The notes: generated by a model from the sequence alone, not told the origin. DNA of 64,000 nucleotides from Tubulanus polymorphus (GCF_964204645.1 NC_134025.1:14763001-14827000), one strand, 5' to 3'. Positions 42,430-55,702 are shown, counted from the first letter of the stretch. Made by a program: numbers and translations.

Positions 42430-43240
42430 TGAAACAATATCTATGGCGGATATGTGAAATAATTACATTCTCACCAGCAATGAGCATTTAAAATTCGCAC
42501 GTATACAGCACCTAGTCCAATGAAACGTTCGCCATTCTATGGCTTACTATTAATTATTTTTAGTAGCGCCAGAATTCCCCCTACAGTGGCGTTGGAAGTG
42601 CAGCAACTACAGCTGAGAAAGCCGCGGCAATAATTTACTGAATGAGGTTTTTTTGTCTTTCTGTACCATGTTTTTGAAGAAATTAAGTAAATTCACCGCG
42701 GCAATATTTAGAACCTGTCCAAAATCAGCAATTGGCCGCAGCAATCAAAAATTGCTTCCAATGCGCATGCCGTTTATCCCAAAAACAGCCAATATAATCA
42801 CATTCGCTCGTTGAAACGCTGCCCCCAATCGAGGTCATTGCAGTTTTATACACAAGAGCTAAGAATTTTCCCATAAAAACTTAATTTTAACTAAGTTGAC
42901 CATGTCATCGATGGAGGTTCGCCGTGTCTTCAATCGCATGGATTATACGTCGCTTAAGCCGAGAACCAATGAAACAAATGCTCACAAAAAAAAAAACGTA
43001 CCGCGATTTTACCTGAATTGGCTCAATGCCAACTTCATATCGCTGACAAAGGCAAACCAAAAAAACTTACAATCGGTACTAGATGGCATTTCCTATCAAA
43101 ATCATTTCAAAGGCATTGGTATATGTTTGGACTTAACAGATTTCACATTTGCTGCCATCTGAAACTACGGCCCGATGTACAGCAACCGTGTTCAATCCCC
43201 GAACTAATTAGTAACACTAAGTTCGCTAAAGTGGATTAAC
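42430..43240 (+). repeat. Duplicated unit D, copy 2 (main part)
   Basis: It continues 36,800-36,838 across the Helentron and matches 11,424-11,870. Compared with copy 1 it has about 170 bp of extra sequence after 'agaattcccc'. The ORF starts 'MSSMEVRRVFNRMDYTSLKP' at about 42,902 and stays related to copy 1 through 'RTNETNAHKKK'. Beyond, it extends further than copy 1. The protein is not recognised. Confidence 0.6.
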
Positions 43241-43607
43241 TTTGACTCTTTTTCCAACAAGATTCCGACTCCAACTGCAGATGGCAAGTGGCAGACGGTC
43301 AACATTATCATAGAATAATTTTAGATAAAATCGCGTGCAAATAGTGGATTTGAAAGCTAACTAATTGATTGGTCCAGTGTCTTGTCCGACAGCAGGTATC
43401 CCGCTTAATATATATCTATAGTGAAAATTCTGCTGTTTTTTGGAAAATTCCGCGATTCCGTGATTCCGCAATATGACAACACCGGGAACTAAATACCCTT
43501 ATGGAACTCCCAGAGTTGAGCAATCGCCAACTACACTACTACACTAGATCCGTGTGATAGGAATAGATTTTGTGCTTGTACAGACTTGCAAGGAAATTGT
43601 GACTTAC

Positions 43608-43806
43608 CAAAAAATCAACGTGAAATATGTTCCCTAAGTTCAGCCATAAATTTCCGCAGACAAAAATTATTCCAGGTACAATGCAATAAAATATTCCCAT
43701 GATACCAACTAATGATGGCACCAGTATATTTTCTCTTTTGTTACTAAGTGAATCATTGTTAAATGATGGTGGTGAAGGAATCAAAAACATTTGGTACAAC
43801 ACAAAT
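43608..43806 (-). CDS. Internal exon of the membrane-protein gene
   Basis: The acceptor 'ttctctttacag' and donor TTG|GTAAGT are both strong. The 199-bp exon reads 'FVLYQMFLIPSPPSFNND', then 'LVPSLVGIMGIFYCIVPG' and 'IIFVCGNLWLNL'. A hydrophobic segment of about 30 residues forms one or two membrane spans. Its first base completes a glycine codon left open by the exon at 62.1 kb, so the two join as '...CFLIIG|FVLYQMF...'. The family is not recognised. Confidence 0.6.
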
Positions 43807-43809
43807 CTG

Positions 43810-44860
43810 TAAAGAGAATGGAAATGATTCTATTAAAACCTTTGTCAAAAATTTATTACAAATGAAAAATTTGATGCCCTGGTTATAAAATGTTGAATAT
43901 TCTAAAGATTAAGTAGCGCTTAAATAGTTTTTGTTCTTAATGATAGATTATGTTACATAAGTACATAATAATCATTGTCGAGAAATTTTTGCTGTAATGA
44001 GTGATGGATTACTAAAATGTCAACAATTGAAGTGTAAATTTGGAAGAATTTTCACATCGCGTAGTTCATCTGATGCCCATGTAGATGGCGCTGATGATGA
44101 TTCAATGCGGTCTATACGCTGTATTCCCATCGGCGTGAACTCCTAGCTACATATAGATACTTAGTCTTAGTTATCCCTGTTTATCTTACATGACCTGCTT
44201 TTTGTATATAGTACAAACAACACTATGCAGTATATGTCTCTTAAGAGGCATATCTCAGTGGGAAAACTTTACTGATACCGTTAAAAGCTCATATTGGTAG
44301 TCGTGTTATAACTTGTTGTCAGATACCTCGCTACTGCACTGATTAAAGGTAAACTCATTTCTTATATATATCACAAACATGTCGAACATTTTTTCATAGA
44401 AATCAACATTGTATAGAGTATGAGTATGTTAGAAACCATTAAGACTTATACTGACAAACGTGTTTACAGTGTATTGTGTACTGACCCAATGACGTCAAAA
44501 ACCTAGCTAATAGTCAGTGGCGCAGTGTACTGTTATATGGGTTAGTTAACTATTGAATGAGATCAAAATAAGCATTTTGACAAATTAAGCACTACTGATC
44601 TTTATATGCTTACTGGCAATAGATTATAGGCAACAATAAATGAAATCGGAAATAATTTCGTGGGGAATGAATAAGGGGCCACACATTTAACAGGTTAGTT
44701 CAATAGTCGGCTAGCCAAATAACATTTCCTTGTGATATTTGATTAAAACTAATACCCCCAATATAGCAAAATGGTAAAACCATCATTATTACAAAATAAT
44801 GAAGAAAACTATGGGTACATACATGAAAACAATGCCAACTTGTAAAAAGGTTTAAAATGC
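43810..44860. other. Non-coding, probably intronic
   Basis: No ORF or repeat homology was noticed in this stretch. Confidence 0.4.
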
Positions 44861-44990
44861 TCAACAATCTGTTACTCTAAATATTGAATGCCCAGTGACG
44901 ATATACCTAATACAATGACCTTGAAACTCCCCACAATCATATAACATGTAATGAGGTACAATTTTGCAATAATTGATTGTGGTAACAAAA
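44861..44990 (+). mobile_element. Helentron-like fragment, copy H4
   Basis: It is diverged: 'aaaatgctcaacaatctg', then 'ccttgaaactccccacaatc' and 'aattgattgtggtaacaaaa' from the same family as H1-H3. It ends exactly where a foreign ORF begins. Confidence 0.6.
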
Positions 44991-45620
44991 ATGTCAGACA
45001 TTTTTGGCCTTGGTCAAACAGGCTCAGGCCCATTTAGCACCCTGTGTGATTTGGCTGGGACCAAAATTGCTTGTGTAATTGCGGCTAAGAGAAAAAGCTG
45101 CCTGTGCAGCCCTTTCGGGTCAAGAAGCTGCTGGGATCCAAGCCTTTTCAAAAAAGAGCACCAAACGCGATTACGTTTAGAATCGTCCCCGGAAATGAAA
45201 TGGATGATATTGAAATGTTAGCTGAAATCCAAGCTGAACTGGATGATATGCCGGACTAGGACTTATAGAACCTGTTGGATTATAGCTTCGATACTCCGGA
45301 TGACATCAAGGACATTGCTGATGAACTCTTACAACAAATAGACGAAGCCAAAGGTGGCTTTGATAACTGGCCTGTCGAATAGCTGCCGGTCTTTGAGCCT
45401 GATGATAATATTCTGCATGTACAGATGGATGATCTACCACCAGATCTGCAGGATATTATACAAAATTTACCGAATCTGGAACCTATCTTTGTTCCGTCAA
45501 GTTCTGGTTCATCAGAGGGAGCGCCCCCTGGTGATGACGACGATAATCCTCGTAACGACGAGGTGCCCAGGGAAACCCCTGGAGATCGCCCGTTGACGAT
45601 TTACCGGTTGAAGATTTAAT
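44990..45620 (+). pseudogene. Decayed acidic protein gene of unknown origin
   Basis: It opens 'MSDIFGLGQTGSGPFSTLCD' and, after a frameshift, reads 'REKAACAALSGQEAAGIQAF' and 'SKKSTKRDYV'. A third frame then runs through three TAG stops with 'MDDIEMLAEIQAELDDMPD', 'DDIKDIADELLQQIDEA', 'MDDLPPDLQDIIQNLPNLE' and an acidic tail with 'GDDDDNPRNDEVPRETP'. The persistence of helical, acidic sequence across stops shows a once-coding gene. Its sharp start inside a Helentron unit suggests insertion. A tail to 46,000 has 'gaagacgactattaggata' and 'gttgaataaac', like some retroelement 3' ends. Not recognised. Confidence 0.45.
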
Positions 45621-46354
45621 TCCGCCAGATGATCCTTTGATCCTTACCTTTGATCCTTTTGTCATTTGTCACTCATCAATTTAAGTCTCCCAACTTGAAT
45701 TCACCATCGTTTTGATTCAAGTACCCCCTTGTTGGTCTCTTTACCACCGATTTTAATTTACAATTTATATTTATATTCACTATTGTATCATTAAATTACC
45801 CTTTGGTTTGCTTCTCTTTAATCTATTTCAGCGTGTAATTGTTTCTACGTTAATTTTCCTTTGGTTTGTATCATTTCTGATTACTTGAATTAGTCTGTTT
45901 GTCTCTGGATTGTACATATTTCATAATTTCTGTTGTATTTCATTATTCCTGAAGACGACTATTAGGATATAGTCGACAGGTTGAATAAACTACTAGCTCA
46001 AAGTAACATTTTCGGACAATTTTTTGTTATTATTGTGGGATTCTCTACCTGATATTAGAAAGAACTAGAAAACTTCAAATATGTCGTCAGTTCTCCTGCC
46101 CCTGTAGGTGTTGAGGACAAATATTGTTTTTCATTATACTGGCTGAGACAGTCTTTTCTACAAACATTGACCATAACCCTGGTAGATCATCCATTTCTTA
46201 ACAACTGTCAGAAACTGTCAAGTAAAGATAGGCTGGAAAGTCTTTGAGAGATCTGTACCGATCGTTTAATGAATAAATTTTAATGTAGAATAAAATAAAA
46301 TGGACTTTGATGAATTTAAAGTTTTTTTTCAATAAATTAAAATTGACTTGGATT

Positions 46355-48010
46355 TGATATTTTTTGCGGAATTAAATTTCATTGAAATTGCAATTTGTGC
46401 ACATAGCTAATTTGCATATCAAGGTAATCTATTTGATTGGAGAAAAAGCAAATTTTTGCAAACAATTGTCAAGGATGAATATTCAAAAGTGCAAATAAAA
46501 CTTCCTCTCAAAAACCAAATTCACTTAATGGTATCACAGGAATCGATCTTGAAACACAATTTTAAAACTTGCCAGAAAGAATCTTTCTATGTGGTCGGGT
46601 TAGAAACCTTTGATCGAAGACACTCAGTGACAGTAACGAACTATACCATTCAACACCAGGCCACTACGTGAGAACGCAACTTGTACACAATACGAAGTTA
46701 CAGTCTACATTCTCTCGTCGCCGCACCAATCTGTAGCTGCTCTGTTGCGATATCGTCTCATCAACATACCATACCAACATATTGCTGTGCAACTATGAAG
46801 TAGGGTCAACAGGTCGATACCCGCACAGAGGCAGGATCGTAGCGAACAAGCCGCGTCAATTCACAGGTTCGATTTCAAGTATATACTACACAATGTTGGT
46901 CAACCAGTACGGTGTTTTTTAATGCAAATTAGTATTCTTGAAAATTCATATGCATATCGATACAAACTTTTTTTCGTCACGATGACCCCGGACGTACGCA
47001 TATTTAATTTTAGTTCAAATATTTTCAAAGGAATCTTTTTCCATCAATAGATTATCCTTTATCTAAATATTAAGGGCTTCGTTGATTGTGATGGGCTACA
47101 CGTGTAACTAAAACGATGGCGCTATCATCACAGCTCCGCAGTAGATATTGCAAACTACGCCGTGCATCAACATTGGATTTTCACCACAGTACAAGATGCT
47201 ATTAGATTAATCTTTCTCATCTTTCTCTGAATTTTAGTAAGAGTAAATCGGATGACGACAATTAGTTTCATTTAGTTTTGAAGTGAGGATCGGAAACTGT
47301 ATTACACGTGATATATGATGAACCTGTTTTCGGAACACAAATCTTAGACGCTTACACGCGTGAGAAGTGCTGGTTTTATGTCCTTGCCCAGGCCTCATAT
47401 CATAACCAAATATACGTTGTTGATTCAAATTTCATCAAAAACTGTTTTTTAGGCCTACGATATACAATACAACAAGTAGCGAAACACCTCAATGAGTAAC
47501 AATTCTTTTTTTAGAAAGGCCGATCACCACAGCCATATCAGGCGGGAAATAATAATCATTTTACAGAATTCCTTCAATTTCTTCTTTTAACAAACTCAGG
47601 AAAACGCAACAAATTTCAGACTACCTGAGCAAGTTACAAAGCTATCTTATGTCAAATAACGGAGAAAAGTGGGAAAATGAAGTGCAAGTCGAACCACTAA
47701 AACATCGTGGTCGGCGTTGCTACGCAACCCGACCACAAAAATTAAACCCGGAAATAAAAAAGTTGTTGATACCACAGAATCATGTGAACACCTGTTGACT
47801 TCTGAGGCTAAGCCAATCATACAGGAGACAATGCTTTCTGATTGGCATTTTATAACTGACAGTTTTGCGTTCAGATTTTCGTGAAAAACCTGCTGTACGA
47901 TTTGTATCATAAATATGCCCAGGTTGCACAGTGAAAAAGCCTTTCATCTAGGAACCATGGTCTAAATCTGCTCCATTTGTATAGTAATAGACTCAGCATA
48001 CGGCTGATAT
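46355..48010. repeat. Dispersed repeat family R1, copy 2
   Basis: It has the same start ('gctaatttgcatatcaaggt'), the same 'ggaatcgatcttgaaaca' block, 'catgtgaacacctgttga', and the same end with 'tagtaatagactcagcat' as copies 1 and 3. The central kilobase (46.68-47.68 kb) is not shared and may be an insertion, but no ends were recognised. Confidence 0.65.
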
Positions 48011-48439
48011 TACTCTTACATTATTACAAGATATAACGTTCGTATAGACGCGCGTGTCAGCAACTAAGGACTTATATAGTACGTTTGTATGCATGCAGTC
48101 AGCATTCAGCTGCGTGTGTGCTTCAGTGATGATATTATGATCAGCACTCTCACACATCAGCGGCGCGTGCCTGTTAGCATCTTACATCAAACAAACTAAT
48201 CGGCAAAGTTTATAGAAAATCCATATATATATATAAGGATAAAAAAACTGCCTTCTAGAAAGCGATTACCATATATAGGCCTAAGCCACTAAACTAGTCG
48301 AACTGGACACTTCGGCACTTTGACTAGTAACAACCAATCAGAGCGAGGGTTTCCCCCTAGCTACTTCACAATTGCCAACATTCCAAAAGCAGCCATTCAT
48401 AGCACAATTTCCGATAATTGCGTCGAAAGTGCTGGCATT

Positions 48440-49270
48440 CCAATAACAAGAGGCCCATGGGCCTTGAAGCAATGGTAGATTATACTGTGGTAAGGTATTA
48501 AGTGGTTAATTACATCTGCCGGCAAATGTTCTATGACGATGTTGATTTGGAGGACCACAGACTTAAGGTCAATTTATGTTAGTACAATTTTCATTAATGC
48601 TGAAAATGAATTTCATTTTTCTGCCGAACGATTTAGCCTAGGCTATTTGTATTGTAAAACCTCATTAATGCAATTCTGTTAAAAAGGCGAATCTAGTTTA
48701 TTCTGATGTTTTCCATCATGTCCCAGCTAAGATATTCATATCAATCAAATTTTGGATACAAAAACCCATTAAACACAACAATTTCAGCACTTTCGCCTAC
48801 ACAAGATTCGTATCTGTATAGGTAATCTCGACTGACTGTGCTTTTTTAGGCCCTGCTGAATAATGAAAACAAAAACAGAACGATTTTTCTGAATGCAATT
48901 GCAAGATCCTATGATGCATACATAGCTCAACCGGTCAAACGTACTGATGCAAAACGTTGCACAGAGAGCGACGCCGGCGTTGGTATCACTGAGGCCGGCT
49001 GATGATTGTTTGTTTGGCTTTACGTCATTGGATCTTGCTTTTTCAAGACTAACCCTATTGGATTGTTCATTAAACCTCACGACAGGACGGCCTTTGAAGT
49101 GTTGCCCGCATACTATTCACAGCCAAACACACTCAGAACTGATAGTATATTCAAAAGCACCACGCCTTATCTCACTGACACTGAGCTACCGAGGCCGTTC
49201 GATTCAATTCCAGAAAACTACAGCAGCAGCAAATGAAATGCTGAATCCAAGAACATGTTTATCGCACTTT
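48440..49270. repeat. Dispersed repeat family R2, copy 1
   Basis: It starts with the palindrome 'aagaggcccatgggcct' and continues for about 800 bp parallel to 51,687-52,560. Landmarks are 'ctgccggcaaatgttctatg', 'gatgttttccatcatgtccc', 'gatgccggcgtt'-like sequence and 'aaaactacagcag'. No protein is encoded. Divergence between copies is moderate with many small indels. Confidence 0.75.
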
Positions 49271-51300
49271 TGAGCCCAAACGTCTACTTTAACTTAGTAG
49301 CCACTTGAGAATAATAAGCAATTAACAATATCAGCTACTTTTCCAGTAGTATAGATTTTAAAACAGTCACTCTGAAATAATATTCCTTTCAATTTGGTTG
49401 GTTTTCAATAGCGGCTGTTCCGAAGAGTCTACTATTGAAAAGTGACCATTTTAAATCATCTTGTTTCAATAGTGCACACTGGCAGTAGAGGTGACTGTAA
49501 AACCACCCACCTGTAAACTGTGACTATGTGATAGTAACTCTTACCGTAACAGCTACTCTCAAAACACATCGTTTCTAAAAGTCAACTTTTGATAAGTAAC
49601 CATTTTGAGATGGCATGGTAATTTCCTGTTCAAAAAAGCATCTGTTAAAGATTTGGAGTGATACGTGACAGGTTCAAAGGTACCGTTAAACCCTATATGC
49701 TTTGTATACAGAACTCTGTATGATTTGAATACAGTTCTGTGAATACAAAAATCAAAGTTTTTGAGTTGCTAAGAATCCCCTAAATTATATAACGCTCAAC
49801 AAAATGGCAATATCCAATAGAAAAACTATTAATTTATAAATAACATCATCATAGATTAAATCCCATAATACTAATATAGTGCCAGTCCTAATTAAGAAGT
49901 TTGATTTTTGTTTTACCATTTGCGATTATAAAATATTCTGGTGCATTCATAAATCATTGCTTTTATAGAAAAGAAAGACAAAAAATAAATTCGTCTTTTA
50001 GGCTTAATTTGTCTTTTAAGGATATATGAAAAAGGAATATACAAATAAAATCATATGTTGATGAAATGAATTACGTCCTATATATCTCATTATCTGGACG
50101 AAGACTACAAAAAATATTCCGAAAAAAAATGTATCTAAACCTGAATTTATTGTTTATTTTGATACAAACGATGCTTGTTCGTTAATGAATATTGGATCCT
50201 TTTATTGCTTGTTAGAAGTGATACCCTAATCAAAATCTTTTTTCATAGTCATACAGTTTGGTTGAAATGAAATTACCAACTTATTTTAAAAGATCACACG
50301 ATAAGCGTATAAAAGTGCAGTGTTGAGATGTTCCCATAATTTTAAAATCAGCAATTTCATTTCATAGGGAAAACTTCTGGCTTAAGATGTGAAAGAAATG
50401 CAATAGGCTGTAATTTTAGTTTCACATACTTTCCTACTTAGTTGAGTAAATTGTTTATATAGGTTATCAAAAACCCAGCAGCAGCTATCAGTCAGCGGGT
50501 CAATTACACTGGCTAACTAGAGTGATTGATGAACGAATAAACAAACTGCACTGACCACCAAAAGACCACAAACCAAAAGTAATTACATCTTAATAGTAAT
50601 AAACTTAGCACCGCAATATCTCTATGAGACTTTATTTCAAGGTGCCAATAAAATAATATGAATAACGTTACCAATACTTGAAGTTGGAAGCGAATGCAGG
50701 CTAGAACCAACAAAGGTACCGATTTAAGGTGCAGATATACAGGGAATCCCTCTCATAGCAACCAACATGGTTGTATATGCCTTCGGTGCCGAAAAGTAAT
50801 TAATTTTCGATCTTAACGACTACAGGACCAGAAGAAATCGAATAAAATACTCTAATCCGTATTAACTGTAGATAAATGAAGAATTTCTAAAATAGAATTT
50901 TGTATCATGAAATTTATTGAAGTTACACCACAACGTTTCGGCTGTTGACTGACAGCCAGCTGATTAAAGCCCTTATCACTAGGAATGTCTACATTCCACT
51001 TGATGATGGCTGTTAGTCAAGAGTCCAAACGTTGCGGTTTCAACATGTTCAAACTTCTTTCGCGACATATTTTTAAAGAATCATAACCACGCTAGATTTT
51101 TCTGTAAAATGAAATGAAAATAGACTAAAATCATATTTTTGAACACCCACTCGTAACACCGTAATTTGTACTGTCAATCTGTAACGATTACGGGAAAATC
51201 CTAGCAGTAGGCAGGTCTGCTTATTGCAAGTTATGTAAGGTTGATATTTCTGTTAGACATGGTTGTCATGATGACCGTCGACTGTGAACAAGCATAAGAG
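49271..51300. other. Non-coding; nothing firmly recognised
   Basis: AT-rich, with 'cactttcgaatagt'-like alternation near 49.4-49.6 kb of 'ttcaatag' and 'tgaccattttaaat' motifs that suggests a decayed repeat. No ORF over 70 codons looks real. Confidence 0.3.
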
Positions 51301-51329
51301 CTATTCGGGACTTGTTAAAATGAACCATA

Positions 51330-51690
51330 AGTAAGTTGGTTTTTTATCCGGTGCTGATTTGGATGAAAATGATGAAAAGTCGATGACAACTCGCGCAGAG
51401 GCATTGTTTGTAAACTTTATCGTTGAGTACAACTTGCTGATGGTTGTGGCGGACCACGCTACAAAGTTGTTTCCGATCATGTTTCCAGATAGTAAGATTA
51501 CTGCAAAGTTTGCATGTGGTCGAACAAAACCTGGGTGTTTGATCAACGAACTTGTGAGAAATTCTGTAGAGAAATCCTTTGTTTCTATGAAAATAAACCT
51601 GTTTAGTATTGCAACTGATGGAAGTGACGGAGGCGACGAGAAGTATAACCCAGTTGGTGCCAGAATAGTTGATGACAATGGACTAATAAC
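51330..51690 (+). pseudogene. hAT transposase, N-terminal-to-core fragment
   Basis: The frame reads 'TTRAEALFVNFIVEYNL', 'VVADHATKLFPIMFPDSKI', 'FACGRTKPGCLINELV' and 'SMKINLFSIATDGSDGGD'. These match the start of the hAT RNase H-like core, with the first catalytic Asp in 'ATDGS'. It is cut at 'DNGLI' by repeat R2. A related C-terminal piece, probably from the same gene, is at 56.2-56.8 kb. Confidence 0.65.
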
Positions 51691-52560
51691 AAGAGGCCCA
51701 TGGGCCTAGAAGCATTGGTAGATTATACTGCTGAAAGGTATTAAGTGGTGAATGTTTTACATCTGCCGGCAAATGTTCTATGACGATGTTGGTTGGGAGT
51801 ACCACAGACTTAAGGTCTTAATGTATGATTTGCATTTATGCTGAAAATTTCATTTTTCTGCCGAACAATCCAGCCACGTTATATGTATTGTTAAACCTCA
51901 TTAATGCGATTCTGTTAAAGACGAAACTAGTTTATTCTGATGTTTTCCATCATGTCCCAGCCAAGATATTCATATCAATCAAGATTTGGACACAAAAACC
52001 CATCTAATAAAAAAATTTCGACACCTGCGCCTAAAAGATTCATATCAACGATGTATGCCTACAACAGCACGGGTAATCTCGACTGACTGTGGTTTTTCTT
52101 GCATGAAGTTTTAGGCCCTATCACTGAATAATTAAAAAACAAAAAAGAACGATTTTTCTGAATGGAAAAATATGCTGATACATAATAGGAGGATCAACCG
52201 GACAAACATACGCATCAAAACGTCACACAGAGAGCGATGCCGGCGTTGTTGTCACTGAAGCCGGCTGATGATTGTTCCTTTGTCTTTTTGGTTGTTTGCC
52301 TCAACGTCGTATAGATCTTGGTTTCCAAAGACTAGCCATATTTGATTGCTCACTTAACTTCAAGACGGAACAGCCTTTGAAGTGTTGCCTGCACACTGTA
52401 AGCAGCCAGCTGGACTCGAACCCAATTGTCACTCAGCACTATAGTGGTTGCATCAGCATCATGCTTTATCTCGCTAAGCACCGAGGCCACTCCATTCAAT
52501 TCCGAAAAACTACAGCAGTGGCAAATAACCATCTCGATATAGCAATTTATGACAAACAGC
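51687..52560. repeat. Dispersed repeat family R2, copy 2, inserted in the hAT pseudogene
   Basis: It starts with 'caagaggcccatgggcct' directly after the hAT codons and runs parallel to copy 1. Clean junctions with coding sequence show that R2 is itself mobile. Confidence 0.75.
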
Positions 52561-52677
52561 GTGTAAATTTATTACTGTTGTGGTGTTTAACGCATGGAAA
52601 AGATAATAAAAGTTAACTGATTGATATATTGATGATAAAACATGGTTGTACACAGTGTACTTATCCCTATTTGCTAC

Positions 52678-55600
52678 TTTGTGTCCATTTGGGCACAACT
52701 CAGTTTGGACCCCTGTGTGGAGGCCAATGAAGATATGTGTTGACTGATGTAGTCCACACGAATATTCTAAACATTCTTAAGCAATAGATCAGTCAGCGCT
52801 GCCATCTCTGAAAAAAAAAACATGGCAGCCCCCATGAATTTGAAGAAGTGAAAGTCAAAGGTGAGAATGCATTTATTTTTATCAAAACGTATCAGAGAAT
52901 ACGTATTTATCATGTTTTTGAACAAAAAAGAGATAATACGCATGCAGGAGGATGGCACAAAATGAGTTGTACGCAAATGGGCACATTGGCCGGTTGTATG
53001 GTCAAAATAGTGGTAAAATCTTCCATCTTCAAATTCAAAGGAGAATGAACCAAGAAGGAGAATATTAGCGTTTGGTTATATTCTCATCCTCTGGCTGCTA
53101 TTGGAGAAATGATTGGTGTACTTGTCACGGACGGTTCATGAAGGAGTCTGTGAGATCCTGTTGCCATGGAACCTAAAACTTTTTCCGCAAAGGTGTTGGA
53201 ATTTTGATGTGGGGAAGTGCTTGGTCATCATTATTTATGACCATTTATGTACTTTCTTTGACTTTTTCAGGTCTTTCCAGTTGTCATGGCATTTCCAGCA
53301 ATATCTTTCTATGGGCACAGGTGCAGCTACATAGTTCCCACAACAGATGATGTGTCTGATGACAACTATGCAAGCGATGATGAAGAAAATGAGGACTTCG
53401 AGTACATGAAGATTAACTCGAAGTACACCCATGAATATTTGGTGTACGATTCTGATGACCCAGATTTCCATCCTGATGGTGCGTCTTCAGATGATGAATC
53501 TGTGAACTCTGAATCAGAGAGTGAGGCCGAACCAGATTCAAATCCAGGTTCTTAAACATCATAATCAAAGAATAAAAAGACAAAAAAAGTCAAACGATTA
53601 TAAATGGCATAAGAAAGACAAAGATACAAGCAATGTAGTGGAAGAAACTGTGACATTCACTGACCCTGTTGGGCTCTATACACCATTAGAATATTTCTCA
53701 GAGTTTATAATTGATGGCATCCTCCAAGATATTGCCAATGAGACAAATCGCTATTCTGTTCAGTGAGCTGGCAGATCAATCAATGTTACAGCCCAGGAGA
53801 TATAAACTTTTATCACCATATTATTGGTTATGGGTGTATTGAAAATGAATGCCTACTGTGATTATTGGTCCAAATCATTGAGAATTCCAGCTGCAGTCGC
53901 TGATTTCATGAGTTTGAAAAGATTCAAGCATGTCAGAAGGTATTTACACTTTGCTGACAATAACATTCTTGATGCTACTCAGTTCGCAAAAGTCCGTCCA
54001 CTATTGGAGACATTGAAATTGCGATTCAACGCAATTAAAGAAGGAGAATACTCTATCGAGGAATCTATCATCCCATATAAAGGTACAAGGGCCGAAAACC
54101 AGGGCCTATATCAAAAAGTGAGGTTTTAAATTCTTCTTGCGTGCCGTAATATCTGTAGTGTATTATTATTTACCATATTGCGGTGCAGGCATATTCCACA
54201 ACATTGAGTTTGATGATCAAGAAAATAAATTGTCTGTATCTGGGCAGTTTGTAATGGCTTTATGTAAAACAATATCGGACCCATCAAATGCTAGATTATT
54301 CTTTGATAACTTCTTCACAAGGATCTCATTATACTACTAAAGAACCGTAAAACATTTAGTCTTGGCACTGTGTAAAGATCATGTCAAAAATTGCTGACTG
54401 AAATCAGATAAGATCCAGAAGAAAGAGGCCATTATAATTATCAAACTGAAACAGCATAACATTACCATGGTGAAATGGAATGACAATAAGCAAGTTCTCT
54501 TGGCCAGTTCATTTGTTGGTATTGAACCAGTCGGTTCAGTAAAGAGGTATGACAAGAACGAAAAAAGAAAGTGAATGTATCTGCTCCTGCAATTGTAAAA
54601 GTGTATAATAAGCACATGGGTGGTGTAGACCTAACTGATATGGCTATTGCGTTGTTCCGTACACCGCTTCACACAAAGCAGTGGTATCTACGAATATTCC
54701 TCTATCTATTAGATCTTTGTGTTGTCAACCCATGGTTGACAACTCATAGGGATGCAAAGTTGATGGGCATGAAGTACCCCAAAAGTCTGAAGCAATTTAG
54801 AATGGACATAAGTGAAAGTTTGAAACTTGAGGATCGAGTAGCACGAAAACGTGGACGGCCCGCACCTCAAGCACTAGAGGAATCACCTGCTAAGATTTGG
54901 CGCCCATGTGTTTCTCCACCGGTAGAGGTTATAAGATATGATGATGTTAGCCACTGGCCAGTACACGTGAAAAAAGGTAGATGTAGAAATTGCGTGAATG
55001 GGTGGTCTTGCATACAGTGCGTCACATGCTTATGCCTATCTAATGAGTGCAATTGCTTCTATGATTTTCATCAGCATCATAAAATTATTACGTAGATGTA
55101 TGACGTGACTATGGATGAATATCATTGAAAGACTGCAGGTCCAATTGTGAATTGTTTGATATTTATGCTCATAGCTTATGGAAATTTTAAAACTAGTTAC
55201 TTAGTTTTAGAAATGTTCTATTTGTATTAGATGATCGATAATTTCTAGACGGCTTATCTCCTATAATACAGACTGTTTTGATAAATCGAACATTGATGAG
55301 AATGATGTGTCGATAAAGGTAATGCATGAATTCTTAATGTTTTAGAATGTTTATGTTAAATTTTAATGAACTGTTTTATGAATGATTCCTCTAATAAATA
55401 TCTTTATACAGAATTATGAGACATATTCATATTTTTCATCCTTGCTTTAGATATATATGATCAATCTATTATCTCTTGACCTAATAAGGTTGATTTTCAG
55501 ACATCTAAGTGACCCTAACAAAATCATAATTTGTAACCACTTCAAGCCAATGTGTCCAAATGGGCACAACTCGTAGATTCCTCGAGAATAAACCGATTTC

Positions 55601-55702
55601 TTTTCTGTCTATGGGAAATCACTATTTAGGTCCGATAGAATATCCGATGGCAATAAATGATTTTCCTGGGATTATTTCATGTAGTGGTACAAAATGGGTT
55701 AA
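52678..55702 (+). mobile_element. piggyBac-family DNA transposon (borders approximate)
   Basis: The motif 'tgtgtccatttgggcacaac' near 52,679 recurs as 'tgtgtccaaatgggcacaac' near 55,549, on either side of the transposase. A TTAA at 55,699-55,702 after 'tacaaaatggg' is a candidate right border. No matching left TTAA end was found, so the left side may be truncated. Confidence 0.5.
53286..55095 (+). pseudogene. piggyBac-like transposase (multiple frameshifts)
   Basis: An acidic N terminus ('MAFPAISFYGH', 'DDEENEDFEYMKI', 'SDDESVNSESESEAE') is followed by 'LYTPLEYFSEFI' and 'LRIPAAVADFMSLKRFKHV'. The first catalytic region reads 'YSIEESIIPYKGT', where the usual D-E is E-E. The second Asp lies in 'FFDNFFTRI' and the third in 'YNKHMGGVDLTD'. 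A cysteine-rich C terminus ('CRNCVNGWSCIQC', 'NECNCFYDFHQHH') completes the family pattern. At least four frame changes and several stops occur between 53.5 and 54.6 kb. The last 174-codon piece is intact. Confidence 0.85.
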
